From assembly GCF_008123965.1 (NCBI RefSeq), contig NZ_VSTH01000060.1:1-64000 (forward strand): a DNA stretch of 64,000 bases. Direction: 5' to 3'. The notes under the pieces are model-generated. The model ran no database searches, was not told where the DNA came from, and saw only the letters and a list, made by a program, of their open reading frames with translations. Origin of the DNA: Bradyrhizobium hipponense (GTDB lineage: Bacteria; Pseudomonadota; Alphaproteobacteria; Rhizobiales; Xanthobacteraceae). Below, piece after piece: positions 1-6,312 of this stretch. The position numbers and the translations under genes were made by a program. Each line of letters starts with the position of its first letter. The stretch's first letter is position 1.

Positions 1-14
1 ATGGAATCGATCGT

Positions 15-938
15 CTAGTTCTTCCGCTCGGCGACGAAACGTGCGGCGGCTTGCAGCACCGCGGCGCGATCGCCGAAAATCGAGACCGCGCTGTCGGCCC
101 GGGCCAGCAGGTCACGCACGCGCTGCCTGGCGCCTTCGATGCCGAGCTGGGTCACGAAGGTGGTCTTGCCCATCGCCGCGTCCTGACCCGAGGGCTTGCC
201 GAGCGCGGCCGCGTCGCCTTCGACGTCGAGCAGATCGTCGGCGATCTGGAAGGCTTCGCCGAGCGCGCGGCCGTAATCGTCGAGCGCCTGATATTCCGCA
301 GGCGTCGCCTGTCCGAGGATTGCGCCGGCAATGCAGCCATAACGCAGCAACGCGCCGGTCTTCATCTGCTGGAGGCGCGCGACATCGACAGGCTCGCGGT
401 CGCCGAACCGGCCTTCGCCGGCGAGATCGAGCATCTGGCCGCCGACCATGCCGCCGATGCCGGCGCAGCGCGCCAGCGCGCGCGTCAGCAGCAGGCGCAC
501 ATTGGCGTCGCGATGGATCTCGTCGCGGGTGATGATGTCGAAGGCGAGCGTCAACAGGCCGTCGCCGGCGAGGATCGCGGTCGCATCGTCGGTCTTCTTG
601 TGCAGTGTGGGACGGCCGCGGCGCAGGTCCGAATTGTCCATCGCCGGCAAGTCGTCATGGATCAGCGAATAGCAGTGGATGCATTCGAGCGCGGCACCGG
701 CCAGCAGCGCGGCCTCGCGGGGAACGCCGAACACGGCCGCGCTCTCGACCACCAGAAACGGCCGCAGGCGTTTGCCGCCATTGAGGCTCGAATAGCGCAT
801 TGCGTCCATCAGTCGCTTGGGCCGCGCGATCTCATCGGGCAGGATGTCGTCCGCCAGCAAACGCCCGAGCAGGGCTTCGGTATCATCAGCGGTCTTGTCC
901 AGACGTTTGGCGAAATCTGACGGGGACGTGCCGGTCAT
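15..938 (-). CDS. ispA: Polyprenyl (geranyl/farnesyl) diphosphate synthase
   Basis: This is a short-chain trans-prenyltransferase of about 307 residues. It condenses isopentenyl diphosphate with allylic diphosphates to make geranyl/farnesyl diphosphate in the cytosol. Both aspartate-rich motifs are visible: the first (DDLPAMDNSD, in HDDLPAMD context) and the second (DDLLD), with GGKRLRP, the K-R-L-R diphosphate-binding segment, near the N-terminus. The start is placed at the ATG at 938, preceded by a GGAG about 10 bases upstream; the frame stays open to 974, but that extension looks non-homologous. The gene is divergent from mtgA. The family assignment is firm. Chain length (C10, C15 or longer) is inferred, since the residues before the first motif favour short products but cannot decide it. 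Confidence 0.92.
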   Translation of the reverse strand: MTGTSPSDFAKRLDKTADDTEALLGRLLADDILPDEIARPKRLMDAMRYSSLNGGKRLRPFLVVESAAVFGVPREAALLAGAALECIHCYSLIHDDLPAMDNSDLRRGRPTLHKKTDDATAILAGDGLLTLAFDIITRDEIHRDANVRLLLTRALARCAGIGGMVGGQMLDLAGEGRFGDREPVDVARLQQMKTGALLRYGCIAGAILGQATPAEYQALDDYGRALGEAFQIADDLLDVEGDAAALGKPSGQDAAMGKTTFVTQLGIEGARQRVRDLLARADSAVSIFGDRAAVLQAAARFVAERKN

Positions 939-1099
939 CAAGAAGGGCTCCAGAACTAAAATTCGGCGGGACAATCCTTTATGAGCCCGCCTCAGTCAAT
1001 CGTTTGGAAGGCCTAAAAAGTGCTGGAAAAGGCCCGAATTATCACAGACTTAATGGCCCAGCCCACAGCCGCGTTTCATTTTGCGCCGGAAAGGTCGAT

Positions 1100-1774
1100 T
1101 TGCGCATCGTCAAAATCCTGCTGGTGATGCTCGCGGTCGCAGCTCTCGCGCCCTATGTGATCGCGCCGTTCTACCGCACCGGCCACCCCGTTTCGACGCT
1201 GATGGCCTGGCGCTCGCTCCGGGGCGCGCCGATGCAGCGGGAATGGATCGATCTGGCGGCGATGTCGCCCTATTTGCCGCGCGCGGTGGTGGCGGCTGAG
1301 GATGCCCATTTCTGCAAGCATCACGGGATCGACTGGGGCGCGCTGCGCGAGGCCATCGACGATGCCCAGGAGGACGGCACGCCGTTCCGGGGCGCCTCCA
1401 CCATCACCCAGCAGGTGGCCAAGAACCTGTTCCTCTGGCAGGGGCGGGACTTCGTGCGCAAGGCGCTGGAATTCCCGCTGGCGCTGTGGATCGACCTTGT
1501 CCTGCCCAAGCCACGGATTCTGGAGATTTACCTCAACATCGCCGAACTCGGCCCCCAGGGCCAGTTTGGGGTGGAGGCTGGCAGCGCCTATGCCTTCGGC
1601 AAATCGGCCGCCAGCCTGTCCCCCCGGGAGGCGGCGCTGCTGGTCTCGACCCTACCCAATCCGGTCAAACGCAGTGCCAGAACCCCCGGCCCGGGCGTCC
1701 GGCGGCTGGCCGGGACCTATGTGGCGCGGGCGCAGGCCTCTTCGCTGTCGACCTGCTGGCGGGAGAATCGCTGA
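1100..1774 (+). CDS. mtgA: Monofunctional biosynthetic peptidoglycan transglycosylase
   Basis: This 224-residue, inner-membrane-anchored glycosyltransferase of family GT51 polymerises lipid II into glycan strands. One N-terminal transmembrane helix (ILLVMLAVAALAPYVIAPF) is followed by the GT51 core: the catalytic-Glu motif AAEDAHFCKHHGID, the GASTITQQVAKNLFL motif, RKALEFPLAL and EIYLNIAELG. All hallmark motifs are intact and the length fits the MtgA family. The start is a TTG at 1100 with GGAAAGG just upstream. A longer open frame reaches back to 800 but would overlap ispA and adds non-homologous sequence. The gene is divergent from ispA. Confidence 0.9.
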   Translation: MRIVKILLVMLAVAALAPYVIAPFYRTGHPVSTLMAWRSLRGAPMQREWIDLAAMSPYLPRAVVAAEDAHFCKHHGIDWGALREAIDDAQEDGTPFRGASTITQQVAKNLFLWQGRDFVRKALEFPLALWIDLVLPKPRILEIYLNIAELGPQGQFGVEAGSAYAFGKSAASLSPREAALLVSTLPNPVKRSARTPGPGVRRLAGTYVARAQASSLSTCWRENR

Positions 1775-1943
1775 ATTTGGGTCCCTTTCGGGCGCATTTT
1801 CCGGTCCAAAAGCCTAGCTTTGCGGTCAGCCTTCCTCTATAAGCCCGGCCTTGATCGGCATTCAGCTCGCCTCCTATTGCGGGTGCTGAGCCGTCCCCTC
1901 GCGGACGATGCCCGGACAACACCAATCCCTAGAGGATATTGAA

Positions 1944-2126
1944 ATGGCCGTTCCGAGAAGAAAAACCTCGCCGTCGCGCCGCGGCATGCGCCGTTCGGCT
2001 GATGCGATCAAGAAGCCGACCTATGTCGAGGACAAGGATTCCGGGGAACTCCGTCGTCCGCACCACCTCGACCTCAAGACCGGCATGTACAAGGGCCGGC
2101 AGGTCCTGAAAAAGAAAGAGTCCTGA
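1944..2126 (+). CDS. rpmF: 50S ribosomal protein L32
   Basis: This 60-residue basic protein has the rhizobial L32 signature: MAVPRRKTSPSRRGMRRSAD at the start, then the HHLDLKTGMYKGRQV segment. It belongs to the large ribosomal subunit. It lacks the zinc-binding cysteines seen in some L32 proteins, as is usual in alphaproteobacteria. The ATG at 1944 is preceded by AGAGGA at 1931-1936. A 6-bp inverted repeat (GGCAGG at 2144-2149, CCTGCC at 2159-2164) lies just after the stop and could form a weak hairpin, but no T-run follows. Confidence 0.95.
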   Translation: MAVPRRKTSPSRRGMRRSADAIKKPTYVEDKDSGELRRPHHLDLKTGMYKGRQVLKKKES

Positions 2127-2187
2127 GGCAGGATTCTTTCTCGGGCAGGAGGATTGAGCCTGCCTGATTTCGGCCAACCCATGAGAT

Positions 2188-2910
2188 ATGACGGTGACGG
2201 CGGCGGAGCCAACGCTTCGCCGCCGCATTGTCCTGCCTGGACATCTTGATCGAGAAGGCATTTTGCCGATGGTCGGTTTCCCGCTGCTTCTGATCCCGCT
2301 CGCCGTCTACAACATCATCGCCTTCTTGATGCCCACCGTGTCCTTCACGGATGTGCTGTTCAAGGTGCCGATGATGTCAGGCGAGACCTGGCCGGTGACG
2401 CTCGCCGACGTGATGCTGGCGCTCGGCGTCGTGCTGCTGCTGCTCGAAGTGGTCAAGGGCGCGCGACCAGGCTCGAAATTCCTGATGGATCATTTGCTGT
2501 CGCTGATCGTGTTCGGTGCTGCTGCAGCCGAATTCGTGATGTGGCCCAAATTCGGCAACTCCACTTATTTCCTGCTGGTGCTGCTCGCGATGGCCGATTT
2601 CCTCGGCGGCATCGCCCAGCGCACGCGTCGCCGCGTGACCTATGTTGCCGAGGCGGCGCCTCGCAAGGCCAAACGTCAGGCCGAGCCGCCGGCCGATGAA
2701 GCAATTCCCGAGTCCAAGTTCGAGCCGGTCGTTGTGCCGCACTCACCGGCGGCGCCACCCGCGCCCTCGGCGCAGTCGGTCGCCGAGTCCGTGCTGATGG
2801 ATCACCCCGCGCCGAAACCTGTGCAGAGCATTCCGCCCTCGCCGGAAATCCCCTCGCCGCATTTGCAGCCGGGCAACGGCACGCCGTTGTCTCCCGACAC
2901 GCCGCGCTGA
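2188..2910 (+). CDS. Uncharacterised membrane protein with proline-rich tail
   Basis: This 240-residue protein has no family I can name. About four hydrophobic helices are visible: residues ~28-48 (GFPLLLIPLAVYNIIAFLMP), ~72-88 (a Leu/Val run ending before VKGARPG), ~100-115 and ~124-138. A charged stretch (RTRRR, RKAKR) comes next, then a long Pro/Ala/Ser-rich C-terminal tail of about 80 residues that is probably disordered and cytoplasmic. It lies 61 bases after rpmF in the same direction, so co-transcription is possible. Similar proteins are common next to rpmF in Bradyrhizobium, to my recollection. Function unknown. Confidence 0.7.
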   Translation: MTVTAAEPTLRRRIVLPGHLDREGILPMVGFPLLLIPLAVYNIIAFLMPTVSFTDVLFKVPMMSGETWPVTLADVMLALGVVLLLLEVVKGARPGSKFLMDHLLSLIVFGAAAAEFVMWPKFGNSTYFLLVLLAMADFLGGIAQRTRRRVTYVAEAAPRKAKRQAEPPADEAIPESKFEPVVVPHSPAAPPAPSAQSVAESVLMDHPAPKPVQSIPPSPEIPSPHLQPGNGTPLSPDTPR

Positions 2911-2916
2911 TCGACC

Positions 2917-3189
2917 TCAAGCCACCTGCCGCGTGCGGGCGCTGACGGTTTGCAGCGGGCGCTTGCTGCCATACGCCGTCCGCGCATCCTCAGGAGAAGC
3001 GCGGCGGAGCTGGTTGGCCTGGGGCAGTTGCTCGGCATTGGCGATGAGCTGGGTGACGAAGCTCGAATCCGGGCGGGGCAGCGGCGCCTTGTGGGCCCAC
3101 GCAAGCGTCGGCACCAGCGGCACCAGGGCCTTGCCCGCGCCGCTTTCCATCCCGTCCGATCGATCAGTACTCAACATCGCAATCACCAT
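2917..3189 (-). CDS. Small hypothetical protein, Bradyrhizobiaceae type
   Basis: This protein of about 90 residues ends in a conserved-looking block: SFVTQLIANAEQLPQANQLR, then ASPEDARTAYG. That pattern (F-x-x-Q-L-I-A, then a D-A-x-x-A-Y motif) resembles small lineage-specific proteins seen repeatedly in Bradyrhizobium. No signal peptide or catalytic motif is seen. The gene runs convergent to the preceding membrane-protein gene with only 6 bases between the stop codons. Start choice is uncertain: ATG at 3189 or ATG at 3177; the open frame reaches 3318. Function unknown. Confidence 0.5.
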   Translation of the reverse strand: MVIAMLSTDRSDGMESGAGKALVPLVPTLAWAHKAPLPRPDSSFVTQLIANAEQLPQANQLRRASPEDARTAYGSKRPLQTVSARTRQVA

Positions 3190-3355
3190 TAACCCGGCGG
3201 ACCTGTCGCGTTTCGAGACGCCGGCGCCGGTGCGTGTCATGTACTCGCAAGGCCTATGCCGGACTGGCAGGTTTGGTTCCGCCGCGCCCGAAAACTTGGT
3301 TTCCAAATTGTTTATCAACTTCGCCTAGGGTCGGGGGCGAATCTGGCTCTATCCT

Positions 3356-5095
3356 GTGCCGGCTCAGGACTTCCTGCTGTCCCGAATCGAGGCGATTTTG
3401 ACTCCCGCACTGCCGCAAGCCTCTGAAATTCTGGCCGCCCTCGGTCAAGCCGTGTTCGCCTGGGATCTCACCAGCGACGCCATCGTCTGGGGCGAGCAGG
3501 CCGGCGCCGTCTTCCCCGGCATCCCCGCCGAGCGGCTTGCCACCGGTGCCGAGTTCGCCAAGTTAATCGAGCCTGCGCACACGGTGCGGACCGCCGCGTT
3601 GGCGCAGACCTCCGCTGTGCATGGCGCCGACGGCACTTCCTATCGGGTCGAATACGGCGTGCGCATGAGCGCGTCCGATGCCGTGGTCTGGATCGAGGAG
3701 ACCGGCCGCTGGTTCGCCGGTCCCGACGGCCGCCCGGTGCGCGCGATCGGCTCCGTCCGCATCAACAACGAGCGCCACGCCCGTGAGGAGGAATTGACAA
3801 GGCTCGCCAGGCTCGATCCCCTGACCGGCGAACTCAACCGTTCCCATCTGATTGCGGCGCTGGCTGAGGCGATCGAGGAGACGACTCGCTTCCGCTCGAC
3901 TGCAGCCTTCATGCTGGTCGGCATCGATCATCTCGCGCGCGTCAATGACGCCTTCGGCTTCGATGTCGCGGACGCCGTGATCCTTGATGTGGCAAAACGC
4001 ATCCGGACGCGGCTGCGCGGTGGCGACGTGCTGGGGCGCTTCTCCGGCAACAAGTTCGGCCTGATCCTGAAGAACTGCACGGTCGACGACATGAACGTAG
4101 CGGCCGAGCGCTTTCTCGCCGGCATTCGCGACGAGGTGGTGCCCACCCGATCCGGTCCGGTGTCGGTCACCGCCTCGATCGGCGCGGTCAGCTTGCCGCG
4201 TTATGCCCGCAGCACCGATGAGGCGGTCAATCGCGCCCATGAGACGCTCGATGCCGCCAAGCGTCGTCGCTCCGGCTCGTTCGCCGCGTGGCGGCCGAAC
4301 GCCGAGCGCGACGCGCAACGCCGCGTCAACATCCGCGTCACCGACGAGATTGTCACCGCGCTGAACGAGCGCCGCATCAGGCTCGCCTATGAGCCGGTGG
4401 TGTCGGCCGCCTCGCGCGAGGGTGCGTTCCACGAATGTCTGGTGCGGATGGATCAGGGCGACGGCCAGGTGCTGCTTGCGCCCGACATCGTGCCGGTGGC
4501 CGAGCGGCTCGGCCTCATCCGCCTGGTCGATCACCGTGTGCTCGAGCTCGTCGTCGCCGAGCTCGCCGCCGCGCCTGACATCCGGCTCAGCCTCAACATC
4601 TCGCCGGATACGACCATGGATCCTGACTGGTGGGCGGGAATCGAATCGCTCATGCGCGCTCATCCCGGCGTCGCCGAGCGGCTGATCGTCGAGATCACCG
4701 AGACGGTTGCGATCCAGGACATCGACGACGTCCGTGGTTTCGTCACGCGGCTGAAGAATTTCGGCAGCCGCATCGCGATCGACGATTTCGGCGCCGGTTA
4801 CACCTCGTTCCGCAACTTGCGCAAGCTCGGCGTGGACATCGTCAAGATCGACGGCGCGTTCGTGCAGAACATCAACCGCTCTCCCGACGACCGTGCATTC
4901 GTGCAGACCCTGATCGATCTTGCCCGCCGCCTCGATATCAAGACCGTTGCCGAATGGGTGCAGGACGAGGAAGCCGCGAGCATGCTGCGCGACTGGGGCT
5001 GCGATTACATCCAGGGACGCCTGATCGGGCTTGCCTCAGCCGAGCGCCCGTGGGGCGGCGCGCCGCCGGACAGCGCGCTGCCGGCGGCGGGGTAA
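3356..5095 (+). CDS. PAS-like/GGDEF(degenerate)/EAL protein
   Basis: This is a 579-residue cytosolic cyclic-di-GMP protein. An N-terminal PAS-like sensory region (~25-135) is followed by a GGDEF domain (~150-310) and an EAL domain (~330-565). The GGDEF signature is replaced by SGNKF (residues 230-234), so diguanylate cyclase activity is unlikely. In the EAL domain the name motif reads ECL (from residue 360), but the other metal and catalytic residues are present: LNIS, EITET, IDDFGAGYTS, KIDGAF and TVAEW, with QG in the C-terminal GCDYIQG. This suggests a phosphodiesterase whose GGDEF part is regulatory, or a c-di-GMP effector. The GTG at 3356 is the start used; no membrane segment is present. 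It converges with the monooxygenase-domain gene. Confidence 0.88.
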   Translation: MPAQDFLLSRIEAILTPALPQASEILAALGQAVFAWDLTSDAIVWGEQAGAVFPGIPAERLATGAEFAKLIEPAHTVRTAALAQTSAVHGADGTSYRVEYGVRMSASDAVVWIEETGRWFAGPDGRPVRAIGSVRINNERHAREEELTRLARLDPLTGELNRSHLIAALAEAIEETTRFRSTAAFMLVGIDHLARVNDAFGFDVADAVILDVAKRIRTRLRGGDVLGRFSGNKFGLILKNCTVDDMNVAAERFLAGIRDEVVPTRSGPVSVTASIGAVSLPRYARSTDEAVNRAHETLDAAKRRRSGSFAAWRPNAERDAQRRVNIRVTDEIVTALNERRIRLAYEPVVSAASREGAFHECLVRMDQGDGQVLLAPDIVPVAERLGLIRLVDHRVLELVVAELAAAPDIRLSLNISPDTTMDPDWWAGIESLMRAHPGVAERLIVEITETVAIQDIDDVRGFVTRLKNFGSRIAIDDFGAGYTSFRNLRKLGVDIVKIDGAFVQNINRSPDDRAFVQTLIDLARRLDIKTVAEWVQDEEAASMLRDWGCDYIQGRLIGLASAERPWGGAPPDSALPAAG

Positions 5096-5113
5096 CCGCC
5101 TTGGAATCTGCAG

Positions 5114-5482
5114 CTACGCTACGCAGATGCCGGGCACCGCGACCTTCTGAAACAGATGCGGGCTCGCGACGGCGGATGCGGGATAGACTGCAATCTTGGC
5201 GCGGAATTCCGGGTGAGTGAAGGCCGCGCGGAAATGCGCGTTGGATTCCCACACTGCGTAATTGAGATAGGTCGGGTTGTCCCCGACGGCGCGGTGAAGC
5301 TGTGTTGATATGAAACCCGGTTGCCGCTTCATGAAGGCGGCATCATCCTGCCAGCTCTTCAGGAAGCCCTGTTCGTCGGCCGCATCGAGCGTGAACAGAT
5401 TCACCAGCACCACGGGGCCGGTATCGAGCGCGATCTGACGGTCAATCGGAAAGGCCGGATCGAGGGGGCACATCTGGGCCAT
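5114..5482 (-). CDS. Antibiotic biosynthesis monooxygenase (ABM)-domain protein
   Basis: This 122-residue protein has the dimeric alpha/beta-barrel ABM fold pattern: VVLVNLFTLD for strand 1, a helix with FLKSWQDDAAFMKRQPGF, then STQLHRA and YLNYAVWESNAHFRAAF. Members include quinol monooxygenases and heme-degrading or uncharacterised small enzymes; the substrate cannot be told from sequence. It is divergently transcribed from the MarR gene, and the 97-base intergenic region carries a perfect palindrome. It is therefore probably repressed by that MarR protein and induced by a small aromatic or reactive compound (inference). Confidence 0.75.
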   Translation of the reverse strand: MAQMCPLDPAFPIDRQIALDTGPVVLVNLFTLDAADEQGFLKSWQDDAAFMKRQPGFISTQLHRAVGDNPTYLNYAVWESNAHFRAAFTHPEFRAKIAVYPASAVASPHLFQKVAVPGICVA

Positions 5483-5511
5483 GGCATCACTCCGTTCGAT
5501 TTGGTACCATC

Positions 5512-5562
5512 ATGTCAATTCGACAATCCATGACATAGATTATTGACATCATCATGTCAATA
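5512..5562. promoter_or_regulatory. Candidate MarR operator in divergent promoter
   Basis: A perfect inverted repeat with 9-bp arms (TATTGACAT at 5541-5549 and its complement at 5554-5562, 4-base spacer) lies 18 bases before the MarR start and 58 bases before the monooxygenase-domain start. A looser pair of the same hexamer lies at 5512-5517 (ATGTCA) and 5531-5536 (TGACAT). Each palindrome arm contains TTGACA on one strand, a consensus -35 hexamer, so binding would block polymerase in both directions. Geometry and palindrome are seen directly; the regulator assignment is inferred from adjacency. Confidence 0.7.
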
Positions 5563-5579
5563 GAGGATGATCGTGACAA

Positions 5580-6044
5580 ATGAGCAAGAGCAAGCGCACC
5601 CCGGCGGGCGAGGCGCTGACAAACCTGATCCTCGACCTGTTCCGGGCTAACGGCCTTCTCCTGACCGCTGGCGATCGGCTGGTGGCGTCGCTCGGTCTCA
5701 CCAGTGCGCGCTGGCAGATCCTTGGGGCGATCATCGATTCTGACCGCCCGGAGCCGGTCGCCTGGTTGGCGCGCAATCTGGGCGCCAATCGCCAGAACGT
5801 GCAGCGTATCGTCAACGACCTGGAGCGCGATGGTCTCGTCGTGTTCGAGGCCAACCCGCATCATCGCCGGGCGCAGCTTGTGGTGCTCACCGACAGGGGC
5901 AGGCAGATCTACGATGCCGCAGGCCGGTTGCAGGTCCCATGGGTCAACGGCCTGTCGCATGGCTTCTCGGTCAATGAGATCGAAATCGCGCACCGTGTGC
6001 TTAACGCTCTGCGCGATCGGCTCAAAGGAACCGGCGAGGATTGA
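5580..6044 (+). CDS. MarR-family transcriptional regulator
   Basis: This 154-residue winged-helix protein has N-terminal dimerisation helix (LTNLILDLFRANGLLLTAGD), the HTH segment LTSARWQILGAI...VAWLARNLGANRQNVQRIVNDLERDGLV, then the wing (HHRRAQLVVLTDRGR) and a C-terminal helix. That order is typical of MarR proteins, which repress divergent genes until a ligand binds. The ATG at 5580 is preceded by AGAGGA at 5562-5567. The gene sits opposite the ABM-domain gene across a palindrome-containing intergenic region, so autoregulation and control of that neighbour are likely. Confidence 0.88.
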   Translation: MSKSKRTPAGEALTNLILDLFRANGLLLTAGDRLVASLGLTSARWQILGAIIDSDRPEPVAWLARNLGANRQNVQRIVNDLERDGLVVFEANPHHRRAQLVVLTDRGRQIYDAAGRLQVPWVNGLSHGFSVNEIEIAHRVLNALRDRLKGTGED

Positions 6045-6222
6045 TCACGCTCCGCTCTCACGCCGCGCGGCTTACTACGTTGAGTCGCTGGATGACCGGG
6101 CAACCCGCGTGGCCGAGTCACGGCTTGGCCTCCGCTGAAGAAGTGGGTGCGCACGGCGTCAATACGCCTTTGACCGCCTCACCAGCTCGCGCTTTTTGCG
6201 GAGCGCCGGCAACAGGGGCCTT

Positions 6223-6252
6223 GTAGGGCAGCTTCCGTCGTAGGGCAGCTTC
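6223..6252. repeat. Short tandem direct repeat
   Basis: The 13-mer GTAGGGCAGCTTC occurs twice, at 6223-6235 and 6240-6252, in the 268-base gap between the MarR gene and the following minus-strand gene. No other structure is evident in this gap and no gene is supported there. Confidence 0.6.
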
Positions 6253-6312
6253 AATGTCTGCACTCACATGGCGGAATCTGGCGCGGAGCGCAGCGCAGGG
6301 CGGGTAAAGTTC

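Noticed and set aside
3563..4663. A 366-codon minus-strand frame opposite the GGDEF/EAL gene
   Set aside because: It is fully covered by the GGDEF/EAL gene, whose motifs are recognisable, and has no homology-like features.
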